A stretch of DNA of 64,000 nt from contig CANRAU010000009.1 in NCBI GenBank assembly GCA_947628665.1, positions 1 through 64,000 on the forward strand, given 5' to 3'. The notes below the pieces were generated by a model. It saw only the letters and a list, made by a program, of their open reading frames with translations, was not told the origin of the DNA and ran no database searches. Positions 24,092 through 33,021 of the stretch are shown here, piece after piece; the first letter of the stretch is position 1, and each line of letters starts with the position of its first letter. A program made the position numbers and the translations under genes. The stretch is from an uncultured Clostridia bacterium. Its GTDB lineage: Bacteria > Bacillota > Clostridia > Oscillospirales > Acutalibacteraceae.

Positions 24092-25269
24092 GCACCTGTT
24101 TCGGCGATCCAGATATAATTCTCCACGCCCGCGCTCTCGAGCTTCTCCAGGTCGGCGCGGTCATAAATGATCGGTACAAAGCTCTTGGTGCTGTAGTTCT
24201 CTTCGAGCTTATCCCGAAGCGCCGAGCAGGCTAAGGGCAGAAGTGTTTCGGCAGACATATCCGCGCTGTACTTCGTCTGTCCGATCAGCGTCCCATCGGG
24301 CAGCGCGCTTCGGGCAAAATCCACCGCGCAAAACGCGGCCGCGCTGTCAAAAATCCCGCCGTCGTACAAAAGAGCGTCGCCGTTTAAGGCCGCGTACAGG
24401 GGCATCGCCACCGAAACAGGTACGTCCCCCGCCGCCGAGACCGCAAGCTCAATAAAATCGTGCAGAACCGCGTTGTGGCTAAAGAGACTTTCCGCTTCGC
24501 CCGGAAAAGCCGCGCGCTCGACATAGCGGCCGTTCGGGAACGAAACGCCGTCCAAGAGCACCGCGTCCGCACCGAATTCCACCGCTTTCTGCACGATGCC
24601 CAACAGATAATTCCGCGCCGTTTCGGAGTACGGATTCAGCCACGGGTCGCCGTCGTTGCGGGCGCTGTCGTCCAGCCAAACGGTCACGCCGTCGGCCTCG
24701 GTCACCGCCGCGCCGGGCAGTCCGGCCGCCGCGAGCGGGTCGCGAAAGCAGTAGATCCGCACAAAGATACGGTAGCCCGCTTCCTTTAAACGCGCCACGG
24801 TCTGCGCCGCGTCGGCAACGGCGTTGCTCTCTGCGCCGATGTCTGCGGGCGTTCCGCCCACCTGCGTACACAAATACCCGTCGGCGTCCTTAAAATCCAG
24901 CAGCACGGCATTTGCACCGACCTCCGAAAGCGTGTTTTGGAACAGATCGAATGCGATGCCGCCCGCAAGCTCATCCGCCGACATATACACCGTTTTCAGC
25001 TGCCCGCCCAAGTCATCCGCCGTATGCGCCGCGCCGTCGTCAAGCGGACGCCCGGACAATTTCAGCGCGACCGCCCCGACGACAAAAGCCAACACAAAAA
25101 CCACCAGCAGCCCAATCGCATACACGATGGTGTTGGCACGTTCCTTTTTGCGGCGGGTGCGGCTTTCGCCGATCACATAGGTCGTACCCGTGCGCCGCCC
25201 GGGATAGTTTTTGGCAAAGGGATAATAGCTTTTTTTGCGTGGTTTTATATCTTTGTCATTTCTGAACAT
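24088..25269 (-). CDS. membrane-anchored DUF4015-like (COG1306) putative glycoside hydrolase
   Basis: 393 residues. Basic cytoplasmic tail of about 48 residues, one membrane helix (residues 48-72), then an exported TIM-barrel-like domain. Family-like landmarks are NAVLLDFKDADGYL, FVRIYCFRDPLAA, WLNPYSETARNYLL and GADAVLLDGVSFPNG. The DUF4015 family is predicted to act on surface polysaccharide; catalytic residues are not proven here. It lies about 100 bp after the Rnf-like genes and may be co-transcribed with them. Confidence 0.65.
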   Translation of the reverse strand: MFRNDKDIKPRKKSYYPFAKNYPGRRTGTTYVIGESRTRRKKERANTIVYAIGLLVVFVLAFVVGAVALKLSGRPLDDGAAHTADDLGGQLKTVYMSADELAGGIAFDLFQNTLSEVGANAVLLDFKDADGYLCTQVGGTPADIGAESNAVADAAQTVARLKEAGYRIFVRIYCFRDPLAAAGLPGAAVTEADGVTVWLDDSARNDGDPWLNPYSETARNYLLGIVQKAVEFGADAVLLDGVSFPNGRYVERAAFPGEAESLFSHNAVLHDFIELAVSAAGDVPVSVAMPLYAALNGDALLYDGGIFDSAAAFCAVDFARSALPDGTLIGQTKYSADMSAETLLPLACSALRDKLEENYSTKSFVPIIYDRADLEKLESAGVENYIWIAETGA

Positions 25270-25367
25270 AGCCGTTTCCTTTTGGTGCGGCCGCGCAAGA
25301 CAGCCTTTTCACACCGGATTTTCCGAAAAAGCGCGCGGTGACCCTTTCCGCCGCACACAGTGTCGGT

Positions 25368-25961
25368 TCAAACGCCGAACCCCCTGCCGGTAATGCCCGT
25401 AAAGGTGAGCGCCAAGATCGCCGTATACAGGAACACGGCGGGCGTGCCGCGAAAACAGGCGGGGATGCTTTCGTTCTTTTGGATGGCGCGCAGACCGAAG
25501 CTGATGAGCAGCACGGCGAGCAGGAAGGCAAGCCCCGCGCCGATGCCCGCGCCCAATGCCTCGAACGGTCCGAAAGCCGCGCGGTAATTGATGAACGGTA
25601 CGGCCAGCACCAGCGTATTGAACGCCGCAATGCCGAGCCTGCGCACGGTGCGCGGCTGCGCGTGTACCACGAACAGCACGATGACCAGTGCAAGCAGATA
25701 CACGATCACCAGCACGCCCGTAAAAATCAGCGCGTGCCAGAAAATATTTAAGCTGCGCACGGCGGCGATGCGGTCGAGCAGGACGCAGCAAAGCGACGCC
25801 ACCGTGGAAAACAGCATGATAAACAAGCTCAGCGGCAAAAGCTGCTTTGGCTTCGCCGCCATACGAATGGCTTCATCCGCGCCGTAGCCGCCCGAAAAAA
25901 TCAGATTCTGAAACAGGCAGGCGAAAAGCGCCGCCGAAAGCATACTGCCTAAAATACTCAT
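25368..25961 (-). CDS. Rnf-like membrane subunit A (RnfA/NqrE family), divergent
   Basis: 197 residues, six predicted helices. The C-terminal stretch IPACFRGTPAVFLYTAILAL matches the end of RnfA. RnfA binds half of a membrane [2Fe-2S] cluster through a Cys in GICPF near residue 25 and one in TNCAV. Here those positions read GGYGADE (24-30) and FNTLVLAV, so both cysteines appear lost. The start overlaps the E gene stop (ATGA). See the finding on this trio. Confidence 0.75.
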   Translation of the reverse strand: MSILGSMLSAALFACLFQNLIFSGGYGADEAIRMAAKPKQLLPLSLFIMLFSTVASLCCVLLDRIAAVRSLNIFWHALIFTGVLVIVYLLALVIVLFVVHAQPRTVRRLGIAAFNTLVLAVPFINYRAAFGPFEALGAGIGAGLAFLLAVLLISFGLRAIQKNESIPACFRGTPAVFLYTAILALTFTGITGRGFGV

Positions 25962-27034
25962 ACGCCGCTCTCCTCCTTTGCCTGTCCTTGTTCGGCGTTC
26001 TTTGCCGTCTCCGGCTTCTCAACGTCTGCTCGCTCCCCGCCCGCGTCCTTTGCCGACGAAGGCGTTTCTTCGTCCGACGCCTCGGCGGGCGGCGCAGCTT
26101 CGGATTTTTCCTGCGCCAGCTTGTACGCGTCAAGCTCCGTAAGCATTTCGTCGAAGTCCAGCAAATAGCTCTCCCGCTTTTCGCGGTTCATATTTTTGGT
26201 CTGCTGCGTCGGAGACTGCGTTTCCTCTGCAAGGTGCGGCTCGATCTTGGCAGCCTTTTGCCGCGTGTGCTTTTTTGGACGTTCGGGACGCGCTCCCGGT
26301 TTCTTCGATCTTTCCGACGCCTGTGTCCCCTCGTCATACGGGTCAAATTCCGCATCGAGCAGGGTTTTGAGACGGCCGATGTGCGATTGCGAAACTTCCT
26401 CCAAACTGAATGCCGCTTCGGGGTGTGCATTCGGATAGCGCCTCGCGATCACGGCTTTCAGCGCCGCCGCAAAAAAGCCGAGCAGCAAAAGTCCGCCGAA
26501 GGGCAGCAAAAATCCGGGAAGCTGCACCGGCAAATGCAGCGAAACCGAATATACCGTACCACTGCCGAGGATCTCCCGCACAAGACCGACCGCCAGCACC
26601 ACGACCGCATAGCCCGCAGCGGCAGAAAGCGCGTCGATGCACGTATTTTTCGCGGAATTTTTGACCGCAAAACGCTCACAGTGCAGCGCGATCAGCGAAT
26701 TCACCGCCAGCAACGGCAAAAAAATGCCCGCGCTGTTGGTCTCGTTGGGGGTGAAGTGTTCAAAGAACAAAAAGAACGGAATGTTGATGAGCATGCCGAA
26801 AAGCGCGTAGATCGGCACGCGGAAATAGCTTTTTAAGCGTTTCAGCGCGAGGCACGCAAACATCTCGATGAGCAGTAGCTCCGCGCCGGAGACCGCCGCA
26901 AGCATAATGGCGGATTTGAGCGACACCGCCATGGCCGCCGCAGGTGCGATCCCGATGGCTTCAAACAAGGCGGGATTTTGGATCACCGCACTGCTGCGCA
27001 CGCGTGCGCGCAGTTCACCGTGTTCTCTATGCAT
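25958..27034 (-). CDS. Rnf-like membrane subunit E (RnfE/NqrD family) with charged C-terminal tail
   Basis: 358 residues: a membrane core of about 205 residues plus an unusual Lys/Glu/Pro-rich cytoplasmic tail of about 150. Family landmarks include FRVPIYALFGMLIN and GIFLPLLAVNSLIA. The usual cluster-binding positions (GLCPLLAV and VTNCAII) are replaced by GIAPAAAMAV (28-37) and AVNSLIA (110-116). It overlaps rnfD-like by 8 bp and rnfA-like by 4 bp. The tail has no recognised motif. Confidence 0.72.
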   Translation of the reverse strand: MHREHGELRARVRSSAVIQNPALFEAIGIAPAAAMAVSLKSAIMLAAVSGAELLLIEMFACLALKRLKSYFRVPIYALFGMLINIPFFLFFEHFTPNETNSAGIFLPLLAVNSLIALHCERFAVKNSAKNTCIDALSAAAGYAVVVLAVGLVREILGSGTVYSVSLHLPVQLPGFLLPFGGLLLLGFFAAALKAVIARRYPNAHPEAAFSLEEVSQSHIGRLKTLLDAEFDPYDEGTQASERSKKPGARPERPKKHTRQKAAKIEPHLAEETQSPTQQTKNMNREKRESYLLDFDEMLTELDAYKLAQEKSEAAPPAEASDEETPSSAKDAGGERADVEKPETAKNAEQGQAKEESGV

Positions 27035-28103
27035 TTGTGCCGCCCCCTTCCCGCGCTTCGACCGTCTCCGCGCTCGCCGCCTGTTTTTCGCGGCGAACCG
27101 CCGCCCGTTTACGGCGTTCGCGCGCCGTCAGCGGCAGTTTATCAAACACGGCGGACAGAACGTTTACAAGCAGCACGGCAAACACCGCGCCCTCTTCAAA
27201 TTCGCCCAAATGGCGAAACAGCATACAGAAAAGCCCCGCCGTCACGCCGTAAAGGAGTCTCCCGTAAAAGTGTTTCGGCAAAAGCGCCTCTTCGGGCAGC
27301 AGAAACAGCGCGGTGAAAAACAGCATCCCGCCCGAAAGCTCCATAAAGACCGATTGGAAACGCCCCGTTAAAATGCGCGGGAACAAAAAGGCGATGACCG
27401 CCGTCGTGGCAAGGCACGCCCCCGCCGCCGTAAACTGCCCGGGACGGCGAATCGCAAGGTACAGCAGCGCGCCGAGCAGCGCGATCATACAGCCCGTACC
27501 CATAGGCCCCGGGAAGCTGCCCAAAAGCACATCGATATAATTTGCGGCGGAGCTGCCCATAGAGGTGCTTTCCGACAGCATCTTCGCCAGAGAAGTTCCC
27601 GACGAGAAAGCGGACGCGCCGTAAGCGGCGACCGCTTCGCCCGCGTCGGGAAGCGCGGGATAGGCAAACATATACTGCGGCAGGCAGACCGTGACAAAGG
27701 CGAGCCCTGCCGCCACAGGGGAAAACAGGAGACTGCGCGTGCTGCCGAAGGGGACTTTGACAACCAAAATCGCAAAGGAAACGGCGAGAGGCCCTAACCA
27801 CAGGGGCGAGGACGCGGGCAGACACAGCGCCGTAACAACGCCCGTGACCGCAGCAGACAAGTCGCGCAGCGTCGGCACAGTGCCGACGAGCTTGTCCCCG
27901 ACGTACTCGCAGAGCATCGCCGTCAGCACCGTCAGCAAAAGGATGCGCAGCACCCCGCCGCCGTAATAATACCATGCCATAACGACGGGAGCGGCGAGCA
28001 TCACGAGGTTGTCCAACATATATTTTCGAGTGGTTTGCACGTCGGCTTTCAGCTGTGGTGTATACAAACGCCCGTCTTCGGGCGTATGGGCGTCTTGACG
28101 CAA
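27027..28103 (-). CDS. Rnf-like membrane subunit D (RnfD/NqrB family)
   Basis: About 358 residues, polytopic. Landmarks: YTPQLKADVQTTRKYMLDN near the start, the substrate-like loop LSAAVTGVVTALCLPASSP, and GSFPGPMGTGCMIALLGALLYL. In typical RnfD a flavin is bound to Thr in an SGAT motif; the matching site here reads SSGTSLAK (about residue 168), and a conserved Glu of GEtS is replaced. The start is taken as TTG 28103, preceded by AGGTGG at 6 nt; the first in-frame ATG upstream has no ribosome site. First gene of the D-E-A trio. Confidence 0.75.
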   Translation of the reverse strand: MRQDAHTPEDGRLYTPQLKADVQTTRKYMLDNLVMLAAPVVMAWYYYGGGVLRILLLTVLTAMLCEYVGDKLVGTVPTLRDLSAAVTGVVTALCLPASSPLWLGPLAVSFAILVVKVPFGSTRSLLFSPVAAGLAFVTVCLPQYMFAYPALPDAGEAVAAYGASAFSSGTSLAKMLSESTSMGSSAANYIDVLLGSFPGPMGTGCMIALLGALLYLAIRRPGQFTAAGACLATTAVIAFLFPRILTGRFQSVFMELSGGMLFFTALFLLPEEALLPKHFYGRLLYGVTAGLFCMLFRHLGEFEEGAVFAVLLVNVLSAVFDKLPLTARERRKRAAVRREKQAASAETVEAREGGGTNA

Positions 28104-28199
28104 AAAATCCACCTCATTTTCCAAGAATTTTGCATTGCAAACGGCAAGTCCGCGCAATATGATGAATACAGAGCAGCTTTAAAATTGGGGGCAGCATAC

Positions 28200-28745
28200 A
28201 TGGAGTTACATAAGAGATCCGAAACCCGTTTGTTTGTTCAGCTCAGCCGGGCGGATCTGTCCGGCTATCGGCTTTCTTTCGACGAGCTCAGCGCCGAAGG
28301 GGAACGCACGGCGGCCGTCATTCAGGATATTTTGGCGCGCGCCGAGGAAATGCTCGACTGGGCGATCCCCGCGCGCAGCCGCGTGTGCATTGACGTGCTG
28401 CCCGAGGAAAACGGCGGCTGTATTTTTCTGTTCACGGTGCTGCGTCCGCCGAAAAGGCGATTCCGCGTCAAAACGCAGTCCGATATGCTGCTGTGCGTCT
28501 GCGCGGACACCGAGAGCTTTTTGCAGCTGCTCGGATACTGCCGCACAAGCGAGCTTTGCCCGCATGCCTCGTTTTTCCGACTGGATTCGCGCTATGCCGC
28601 GCTGTTTTGCTTTGTCGACCCGGTAAGCGCGCAAGCCATGCGGTTCTCCCTTTCGGAATTTGGGAAAATCTCCTCCGCCGACCGCTTCACGCAGCTGTTT
28701 TTGGAGGAACACGCAGAGCCCATCACCCTGCGGCAAGCGCCTTAA
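28200..28745 (+). CDS. mecA: MecA-family adaptor protein
   Basis: 181 residues, shorter than Bacillus MecA (about 218). N-terminal segment with LSRADLSGYRLSFDELSAEG and a C-terminal domain of alternating strands and helices (MLLCVCADTESFLQLL, FRLDSRYAALFCFV) resemble MecA/YpbH, adaptors that hand substrates to the ClpC AAA+ unfoldase. ATG 28200 follows GGGGGC; frames starting earlier would run through the divergent promoter region. It is divergent from the Rnf-like genes and its 3' end overlaps rpe by 23 bp on the other strand. Confidence 0.72.
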   Translation: MELHKRSETRLFVQLSRADLSGYRLSFDELSAEGERTAAVIQDILARAEEMLDWAIPARSRVCIDVLPEENGGCIFLFTVLRPPKRRFRVKTQSDMLLCVCADTESFLQLLGYCRTSELCPHASFFRLDSRYAALFCFVDPVSAQAMRFSLSEFGKISSADRFTQLFLEEHAEPITLRQAP

Positions 28746-29382
28746 AGCGTGCAATCGCCGCGCCCAAATCGGCGTTGGCAAACAGCGCGCTGCCCGAAAC
28801 GAACACATTTGCGCCCGCTTTGGCCGCAATCGGGATCGTTTGTGCCGTAATGCCGCCGTCGACCTGAATGTCCAGATCCGTTATGCCGCGCCGCGCACAT
28901 TCGTCGCGCAGCTTTTCGATCTTGGGCATCATATCGGCCATAAAGCTCTGCCCGCCGAAACCCGGTTCTACGGTCATGACCAGCACCATGGCGAGCTTGT
29001 CTAAATACGGATACACCGTTTCAATCGGCGTGGCGGGTTTTACGGCAAGCCCCGCCTGCCGACCGCTTGCCAGGATCGCGTCGACCGTTTCGCCCGTGTC
29101 GCTTTCGCTTTCGACATGAAAGGTGATCCTGTCCGCGCCCGTCTCCACAAAATCGGGCAAATGCGAAAGCGGCTCGGAGATCATCAAATGCACGTCAAAG
29201 GGGAGCTTCGTCACGCCGCGTATGCAGCGGATCACGGGCGCGCCCAGTGTGATATTCGGCACGAAATGCCCGTCCATAACGTCAATATGCACCATATCCG
29301 CGCCCGCCTCGGTCAGGCGGCGCAGTTCGCGCTCCAAATTGCCGTAATCGGCGGAGAGGATAGACGGAGAGATCAGCAACAT
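28723..29382 (-). CDS. rpe: ribulose-phosphate 3-epimerase
   Basis: TIM-barrel enzyme of 219 residues that interconverts ribulose 5-phosphate and xylulose 5-phosphate. Landmarks: ISPSILSADYGNL, MVHIDVMDGHFVPNIT (metal-binding His and Asp), FDVHLMI, MTVEPGFGGQSF, and the C-terminal IQVDGGIT and FVSGSALF. ATG 29382 gives the canonical start; in-frame sequence upstream is not family-like. Overlaps the mecA-like gene tail to tail. Confidence 0.95.
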   Translation of the reverse strand: MLLISPSILSADYGNLERELRRLTEAGADMVHIDVMDGHFVPNITLGAPVIRCIRGVTKLPFDVHLMISEPLSHLPDFVETGADRITFHVESESDTGETVDAILASGRQAGLAVKPATPIETVYPYLDKLAMVLVMTVEPGFGGQSFMADMMPKIEKLRDECARRGITDLDIQVDGGITAQTIPIAAKAGANVFVSGSALFANADLGAAIARFKALAAG

Positions 29383-29422
29383 TGTACGTTCCCCCTTTGA
29401 AACAGGCTTTTTCGTGAAGCGA

Positions 29423-30205
29423 TCATGCCGCGCTTGCAGGCGCTGTACTTGTAGACGTCGTGCTGTCCGACGGCGCGCCGGTCGTATTGTTCGGCGCTTC
29501 GGTCGTACTTTGCGGCGCGGTGGTCGCGGTTTCGGGCGCGGACGTGTTTTGCAGTGCGCTGATGTAGTACGCATCGTCCTTTTCGCGCAGGGTCACGCGC
29601 ATATATTTGTCCGGTTCGGGCGCGATCATATTGCCCTCGCCGTCCTGCGCCCACTGGTCGCCGCCGAGATACCCGACGGTCAGTACGATTGTATCCCCAC
29701 TCTTGTCACGGGCGATCACGCGCGGCGTATAGAGCGGCACGATGCCCGTCAAGGGGATGGTATAGGTCTTTTTGGCCGCGTCGTACACAAATTCATAACC
29801 GTACCCCTCCACCGTGGCGTGGGTCGGCTGGATCTCCGTGCCGAACAGCTTTTGGAACTCAGCGGTCACGTCCGCTTCGGGAATGACCATGCCGCTGTCG
29901 TCGTATTCATAGCGGTCGGGCGGGAGATCGCTTTTGAGGATAGACCAAATCGAAATGTCAATCAGCTGTGCGGGATTCGCTTTCGTAATGTCGTCGAACG
30001 CGTCGGGGTCGTTCATGACCACAGGCGTGAGCAACCGATTGTAGTCGTCAAAATTGCGGCTCTTTTCCACCGCTTTCTGCACCGCGTGTACACCCGCGAC
30101 CACGACCGTCACAGCGCCGACCACAGCGAGTACCGCAAGCAGCAGTCCCAACGGAAAAGCCCAGCGCCGCGCGCCGCGTTTATGTTTTCTGTTCTGATTT
30201 GCCAT
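29423..30205 (-). CDS. membrane-anchored protein with Thr/Ala-rich C-terminus, unknown function
   Basis: 260 residues. Basic N-terminus, one membrane helix (residues 14-38), an exported domain of about 175 residues (contains LYTPRVIARDKSGDTIVLTV and GYLGGDQWAQDGEGN), then a low-complexity Thr/Ala/Ser tail of about 45 residues. No family recognised. Located 40 bp upstream of rpe. The longer frame to 30349 would run into the inverted-repeat element and is rejected. Confidence 0.7.
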   Translation of the reverse strand: MANQNRKHKRGARRWAFPLGLLLAVLAVVGAVTVVVAGVHAVQKAVEKSRNFDDYNRLLTPVVMNDPDAFDDITKANPAQLIDISIWSILKSDLPPDRYEYDDSGMVIPEADVTAEFQKLFGTEIQPTHATVEGYGYEFVYDAAKKTYTIPLTGIVPLYTPRVIARDKSGDTIVLTVGYLGGDQWAQDGEGNMIAPEPDKYMRVTLREKDDAYYISALQNTSAPETATTAPQSTTEAPNNTTGAPSDSTTSTSTAPASAA

Positions 30206-30293
30206 ACGATCGCCCTGCGATACGGGATCGCGGCGATACGCTTTCCCTGCGCCGCCGTGTACGCCGTACCGTTTCCTTTCGTTTTGTTTTTGC

Positions 30294-30600
30294 GCGGTTC
30301 GTTCGCCTAAGCTGAGGGGAGTCGAACACAATATGGTTTTTACGGGCATATTTTCGCAAATTCTGCTTCAAACGCCTTGGGAATACGAAAGTATGCCCTT
30401 CGGCGTTTTCATTGCCTCTGCAAAAATCTGTTCCGTAAAAACTGCCTTGCATTCCACGTCGAGGAATTTTTGAGGGATTTTTGCTTTTTTCGACGTAGGC
30501 GGGCTGACGCCCGCCAAGGAGAAAAGGGCAAAAAGAGCCAAAAAGAACCGACGTGGGACATATCGGGTTCGATTCCCCTCAGCTTACGTTCAGCGAACCT
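30294..30600. mobile_element. terminal-inverted-repeat element, MITE-like, non-coding
   Basis: Twenty-base ends TAAGCTGAGGGGA(G/A)TCGAAC at 30308-30327 and inverted at 30567-30586 differ at one position, with weaker matching (GGTTCG) further out. The interior holds further pairings: CCACGTCG / CGACGTGG and GGCGGGC / GCCCGCC. No transposase and no convincing ORF. The right end abuts the proA stop codon. Confidence 0.6.
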
Positions 30601-31834
30601 GCCCGTTTCCGTAAACCTTATATTTTATGCTCGTCAGCTGCGGCAGCCCAAGCGGCCCGCGTGCGTGCAGCTTTTGCGTGGAAATGCCGATCTCCGCACC
30701 GAAGCCGAATTCCCCGCCGTCGGTAAAGCGCGTGCTTGCGTTATGGTACACCGCAGCGGAATCCACCGCGTTGAGGAAGCGTTCGGCGGCCTCGGCATTC
30801 TCGGTCACGATGCATTCGCTGTGTCCCGAAGAATATGTACGGATGTGCGCGATGGCATCCTCCAAGGAATCGACCACCTTGATAGACAGGATATAGTCGA
30901 GGTATTCCGTGCCCCAGTCGGCATCCGTCGCGGGGACGATGCCCGGCAAGATCGCCTGCGCGCGTTCGTCACCGCGCAGCTCGGTATGCTTTTCGTCGAG
31001 CCGCGCCTTGATAAGCGGCAGGACGGTTTCGGCAATATCGGCATGCACGAGCAGGCTCTCCGCCGCGTTGCACACCGACACGCGCGAGGTTTTCGCGTTA
31101 AAGGTGATCTCCGCCGCCATGGCGGGGTCGGCGTCCTTGTCCACATAAATATGGCAGTTGCCCACGCCCGTTTCGATCACGGGTACGGTCGCGTTTTCGA
31201 CCACGGAGCGGATCAGCCCCGCACCGCCGCGCGGAATGAGAACGTCCACATATGCATTCAGCCGCATAAGCGCCGTCGCGCTCTCGCGCGAAGTATCCTC
31301 GACCAGTTGGATGCAGTCCTGCGGCAGGCCGACCTCCCGAAGCGCCGCGCGCATCACGTCCGAGATCGCGATGTTGGAGCGGATGGCCTCTTTGCCGCCG
31401 CGCAAAATCACGGCGTTGCCGGATTTGAGGCAAAGTGCCGCCGCATCGCTCGTGACATTCGGGCGCGCTTCAAAAATAATGCCCAAAACGCCGAGCGGCG
31501 TGGAAACCTTTTGAATGCGCAGACCGTTCGGCCGCCGCGTTTCGGAAAGCACGACGCCCACGGGGTCGGGAAGCGCGGCGACCTCCCGCACGCCCTGCGC
31601 CATACCGTCTATGCGCGCTTCGGACAGAGCCAGACGGTCAAGCAGCGACGCGGACAGCCCCGCCTGTGCGCCTGCATCTAAATCCTTTTGATTTTCGGCA
31701 AGGATCTGCGCACAGTTTGCCTGCAGCGCGTCGGCAATCGCCAAAAGCGCGCGGTTTTTGCGTTCCGTGGACGCCGTCATCAAGATACACGAGGCGCTTT
31801 TCGCCCGCATACCGTATGTTTCCAATGCTGTCAT
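30590..31834 (-). CDS. proA: glutamate-5-semialdehyde dehydrogenase (gamma-glutamyl phosphate reductase)
   Basis: 414 residues, full length. Second step of proline synthesis: NADPH-dependent reduction of gamma-glutamyl phosphate. Catalytic cysteine in SRVSVCNAAESLL (about residue 250), preceded by IETGVGNCHIYVD; C-terminal FGFGAEIGISTQKLHARGP is typical. Downstream of proB in the same direction with a 170-bp gap that contains a remnant of the hairpin repeat. Confidence 0.96.
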   Translation of the reverse strand: MTALETYGMRAKSASCILMTASTERKNRALLAIADALQANCAQILAENQKDLDAGAQAGLSASLLDRLALSEARIDGMAQGVREVAALPDPVGVVLSETRRPNGLRIQKVSTPLGVLGIIFEARPNVTSDAAALCLKSGNAVILRGGKEAIRSNIAISDVMRAALREVGLPQDCIQLVEDTSRESATALMRLNAYVDVLIPRGGAGLIRSVVENATVPVIETGVGNCHIYVDKDADPAMAAEITFNAKTSRVSVCNAAESLLVHADIAETVLPLIKARLDEKHTELRGDERAQAILPGIVPATDADWGTEYLDYILSIKVVDSLEDAIAHIRTYSSGHSECIVTENAEAAERFLNAVDSAAVYHNASTRFTDGGEFGFGAEIGISTQKLHARGPLGLPQLTSIKYKVYGNGQVR

Positions 31835-31904
31835 ATGCTCGGCCGGGATACCGAATCTCCGAAAGGGTCGGTATCGTTCCTTTCTTTGTTTGGATTTATG
31901 GGGT

Positions 31905-31965
31905 ATGTGCCGCCCGCGCCGGGGGCGGGCGAAAACTTTTGTTTGCCTTTAGGTAAGCAGGGCAA
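31905..31965 (-). repeat. truncated hairpin-repeat remnant between proB and proA
   Basis: On the minus strand AAAGTTTTCGCCCGCC followed by a GC-rich stem resembles the first module of the multi-hairpin repeat at 21.1, 62.9 and 63.4 kb. The copy is short and its second arm is altered. Confidence 0.45.
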
Positions 31966-32004
31966 AAATTTTATTTTTGTACGGCAAAAGGCGCGAGAAC
32001 CCCT

Positions 32005-32799
32005 TTACTCCCCTTTTTGCCCGACAAAAAATGTGCCGACCTGTTTGCCGTCCAGCGCCTTATAAATATCCTCGGGCGCAGCGCCGTTCATAACGATCAC
32101 ATCAATGCCCGCAGACGTAGCCAGCCGCGCTGCATGGAGCTTTGTGACCATACCGCCCGTGGAAAACCGCGAGCCGTGGCCGCCCGCAAGCTCGAGCAGC
32201 TCGTCGGTGATCTCATGCACCTCGGGAATCAGCCGCGCATCCTCCTCTTCCTGAGGATTCGCGTCGTAAAGGCCATCGGTATCGGTCAAAATAATCAGCG
32301 CGTCTGCGCCGATGAGCCGCGCCACAATTGCGGAAAGGCTGTCGTTGTCGCCGTAGACGATCTCCTCCACCGCGACGCAGTCGTTTTCGTTGATGATCGG
32401 GATCGCCCCAAATTCAAAGAGCTTTTGGAACGCATTGATCAGATTTGCGCGGCGTTCGGGATTTTCGACGTCGCTTTTGGTCATCAGAAGCTGCCCGACG
32501 CTGTGGCCGTATTCGGCGAAGAGCTTATCGTACATAAACATGAGTTCGCATTGCCCAACGGCGGCCGCGGCCTGCCGACCGGGCGTGTCCTCCGGCCGTT
32601 CGCGCAGCCCCAATTTCCCTACGCCCACGCCGATTGCGCCCGATGTGACCAGCGCGACCTCCAGCCCCGCGTTCACAATATCGGACAGCACCGAAACGAG
32701 CTTGTGCATACGGCGTATATTCGTTTTTCCCGTGTCATAGGTCAACGTGGAAGTTCCCACCTTGACGACCAGTCGCTTTACTTGCTTTAAAACTGCCAA
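32005..32799 (-). CDS. proB: glutamate 5-kinase, short form without PUA domain
   Basis: 264 residues; first step of proline synthesis (ATP-dependent phosphorylation of glutamate). Landmarks: VVKVGTSTLT, VTSGAIGVGVGKLG, IINENDCVAV, FGDNDSLSA-like YGDNDSLSAIVA, ILTDTDGLYDANP and GTGGMVTKLHAA-like STGGMVTKLHAAR. The C-terminal PUA domain of the long form is absent. The start is a TTG at 32799 with GAAGGA upstream. Upstream of proA. Confidence 0.95.
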   Translation of the reverse strand: MAVLKQVKRLVVKVGTSTLTYDTGKTNIRRMHKLVSVLSDIVNAGLEVALVTSGAIGVGVGKLGLRERPEDTPGRQAAAAVGQCELMFMYDKLFAEYGHSVGQLLMTKSDVENPERRANLINAFQKLFEFGAIPIINENDCVAVEEIVYGDNDSLSAIVARLIGADALIILTDTDGLYDANPQEEEDARLIPEVHEITDELLELAGGHGSRFSTGGMVTKLHAARLATSAGIDVIVMNGAAPEDIYKALDGKQVGTFFVGQKGE

Positions 32800-32864
32800 A
32801 ATCCTTCACCCGTTCACAAAAGCCGCAGCGCAGAGAGATCCGAAAGCGCATACGGATATAGCTT

Positions 32865-32893
32865 ATTTTATCATATTTTTATGTAAATCACAA
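32865..32893 (-). promoter_or_regulatory. promoter of proBA
   Basis: TTGTGA (32888-32893), 17-bp spacer, TAAAAT (32865-32870) on the minus strand. Confidence 0.6.
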
Positions 32894-32940
32894 TATGCAA
32901 ATTCACAAAGCGGGCGTTTTGCCGCCGAAGCATAAAATCA

Positions 32941-32964
32941 GACCCGATGCAAAAGCATCGGGTC
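32941..32964 (-). terminator. intrinsic terminator ending the surface-protein cluster
   Basis: Perfect 10-bp stem GACCCGATGC / GCATCGGGTC with tetraloop, followed on the minus strand by TGATTTTATG. Confidence 0.75.
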
Positions 32965-33021
32965 TTGATGTTTGATTTCCTTCTCCCCACATCTAAGGTC
33001 AGAAATCTATGCATGGGGGAT

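Noticed and set aside
30567..30590. Possible tRNA or tmRNA 3' end (GGTTCGATTCC)
   Set aside because: The T-stem does not pair fully and no acceptor, D or anticodon arms lie upstream; it is part of an inverted repeat.
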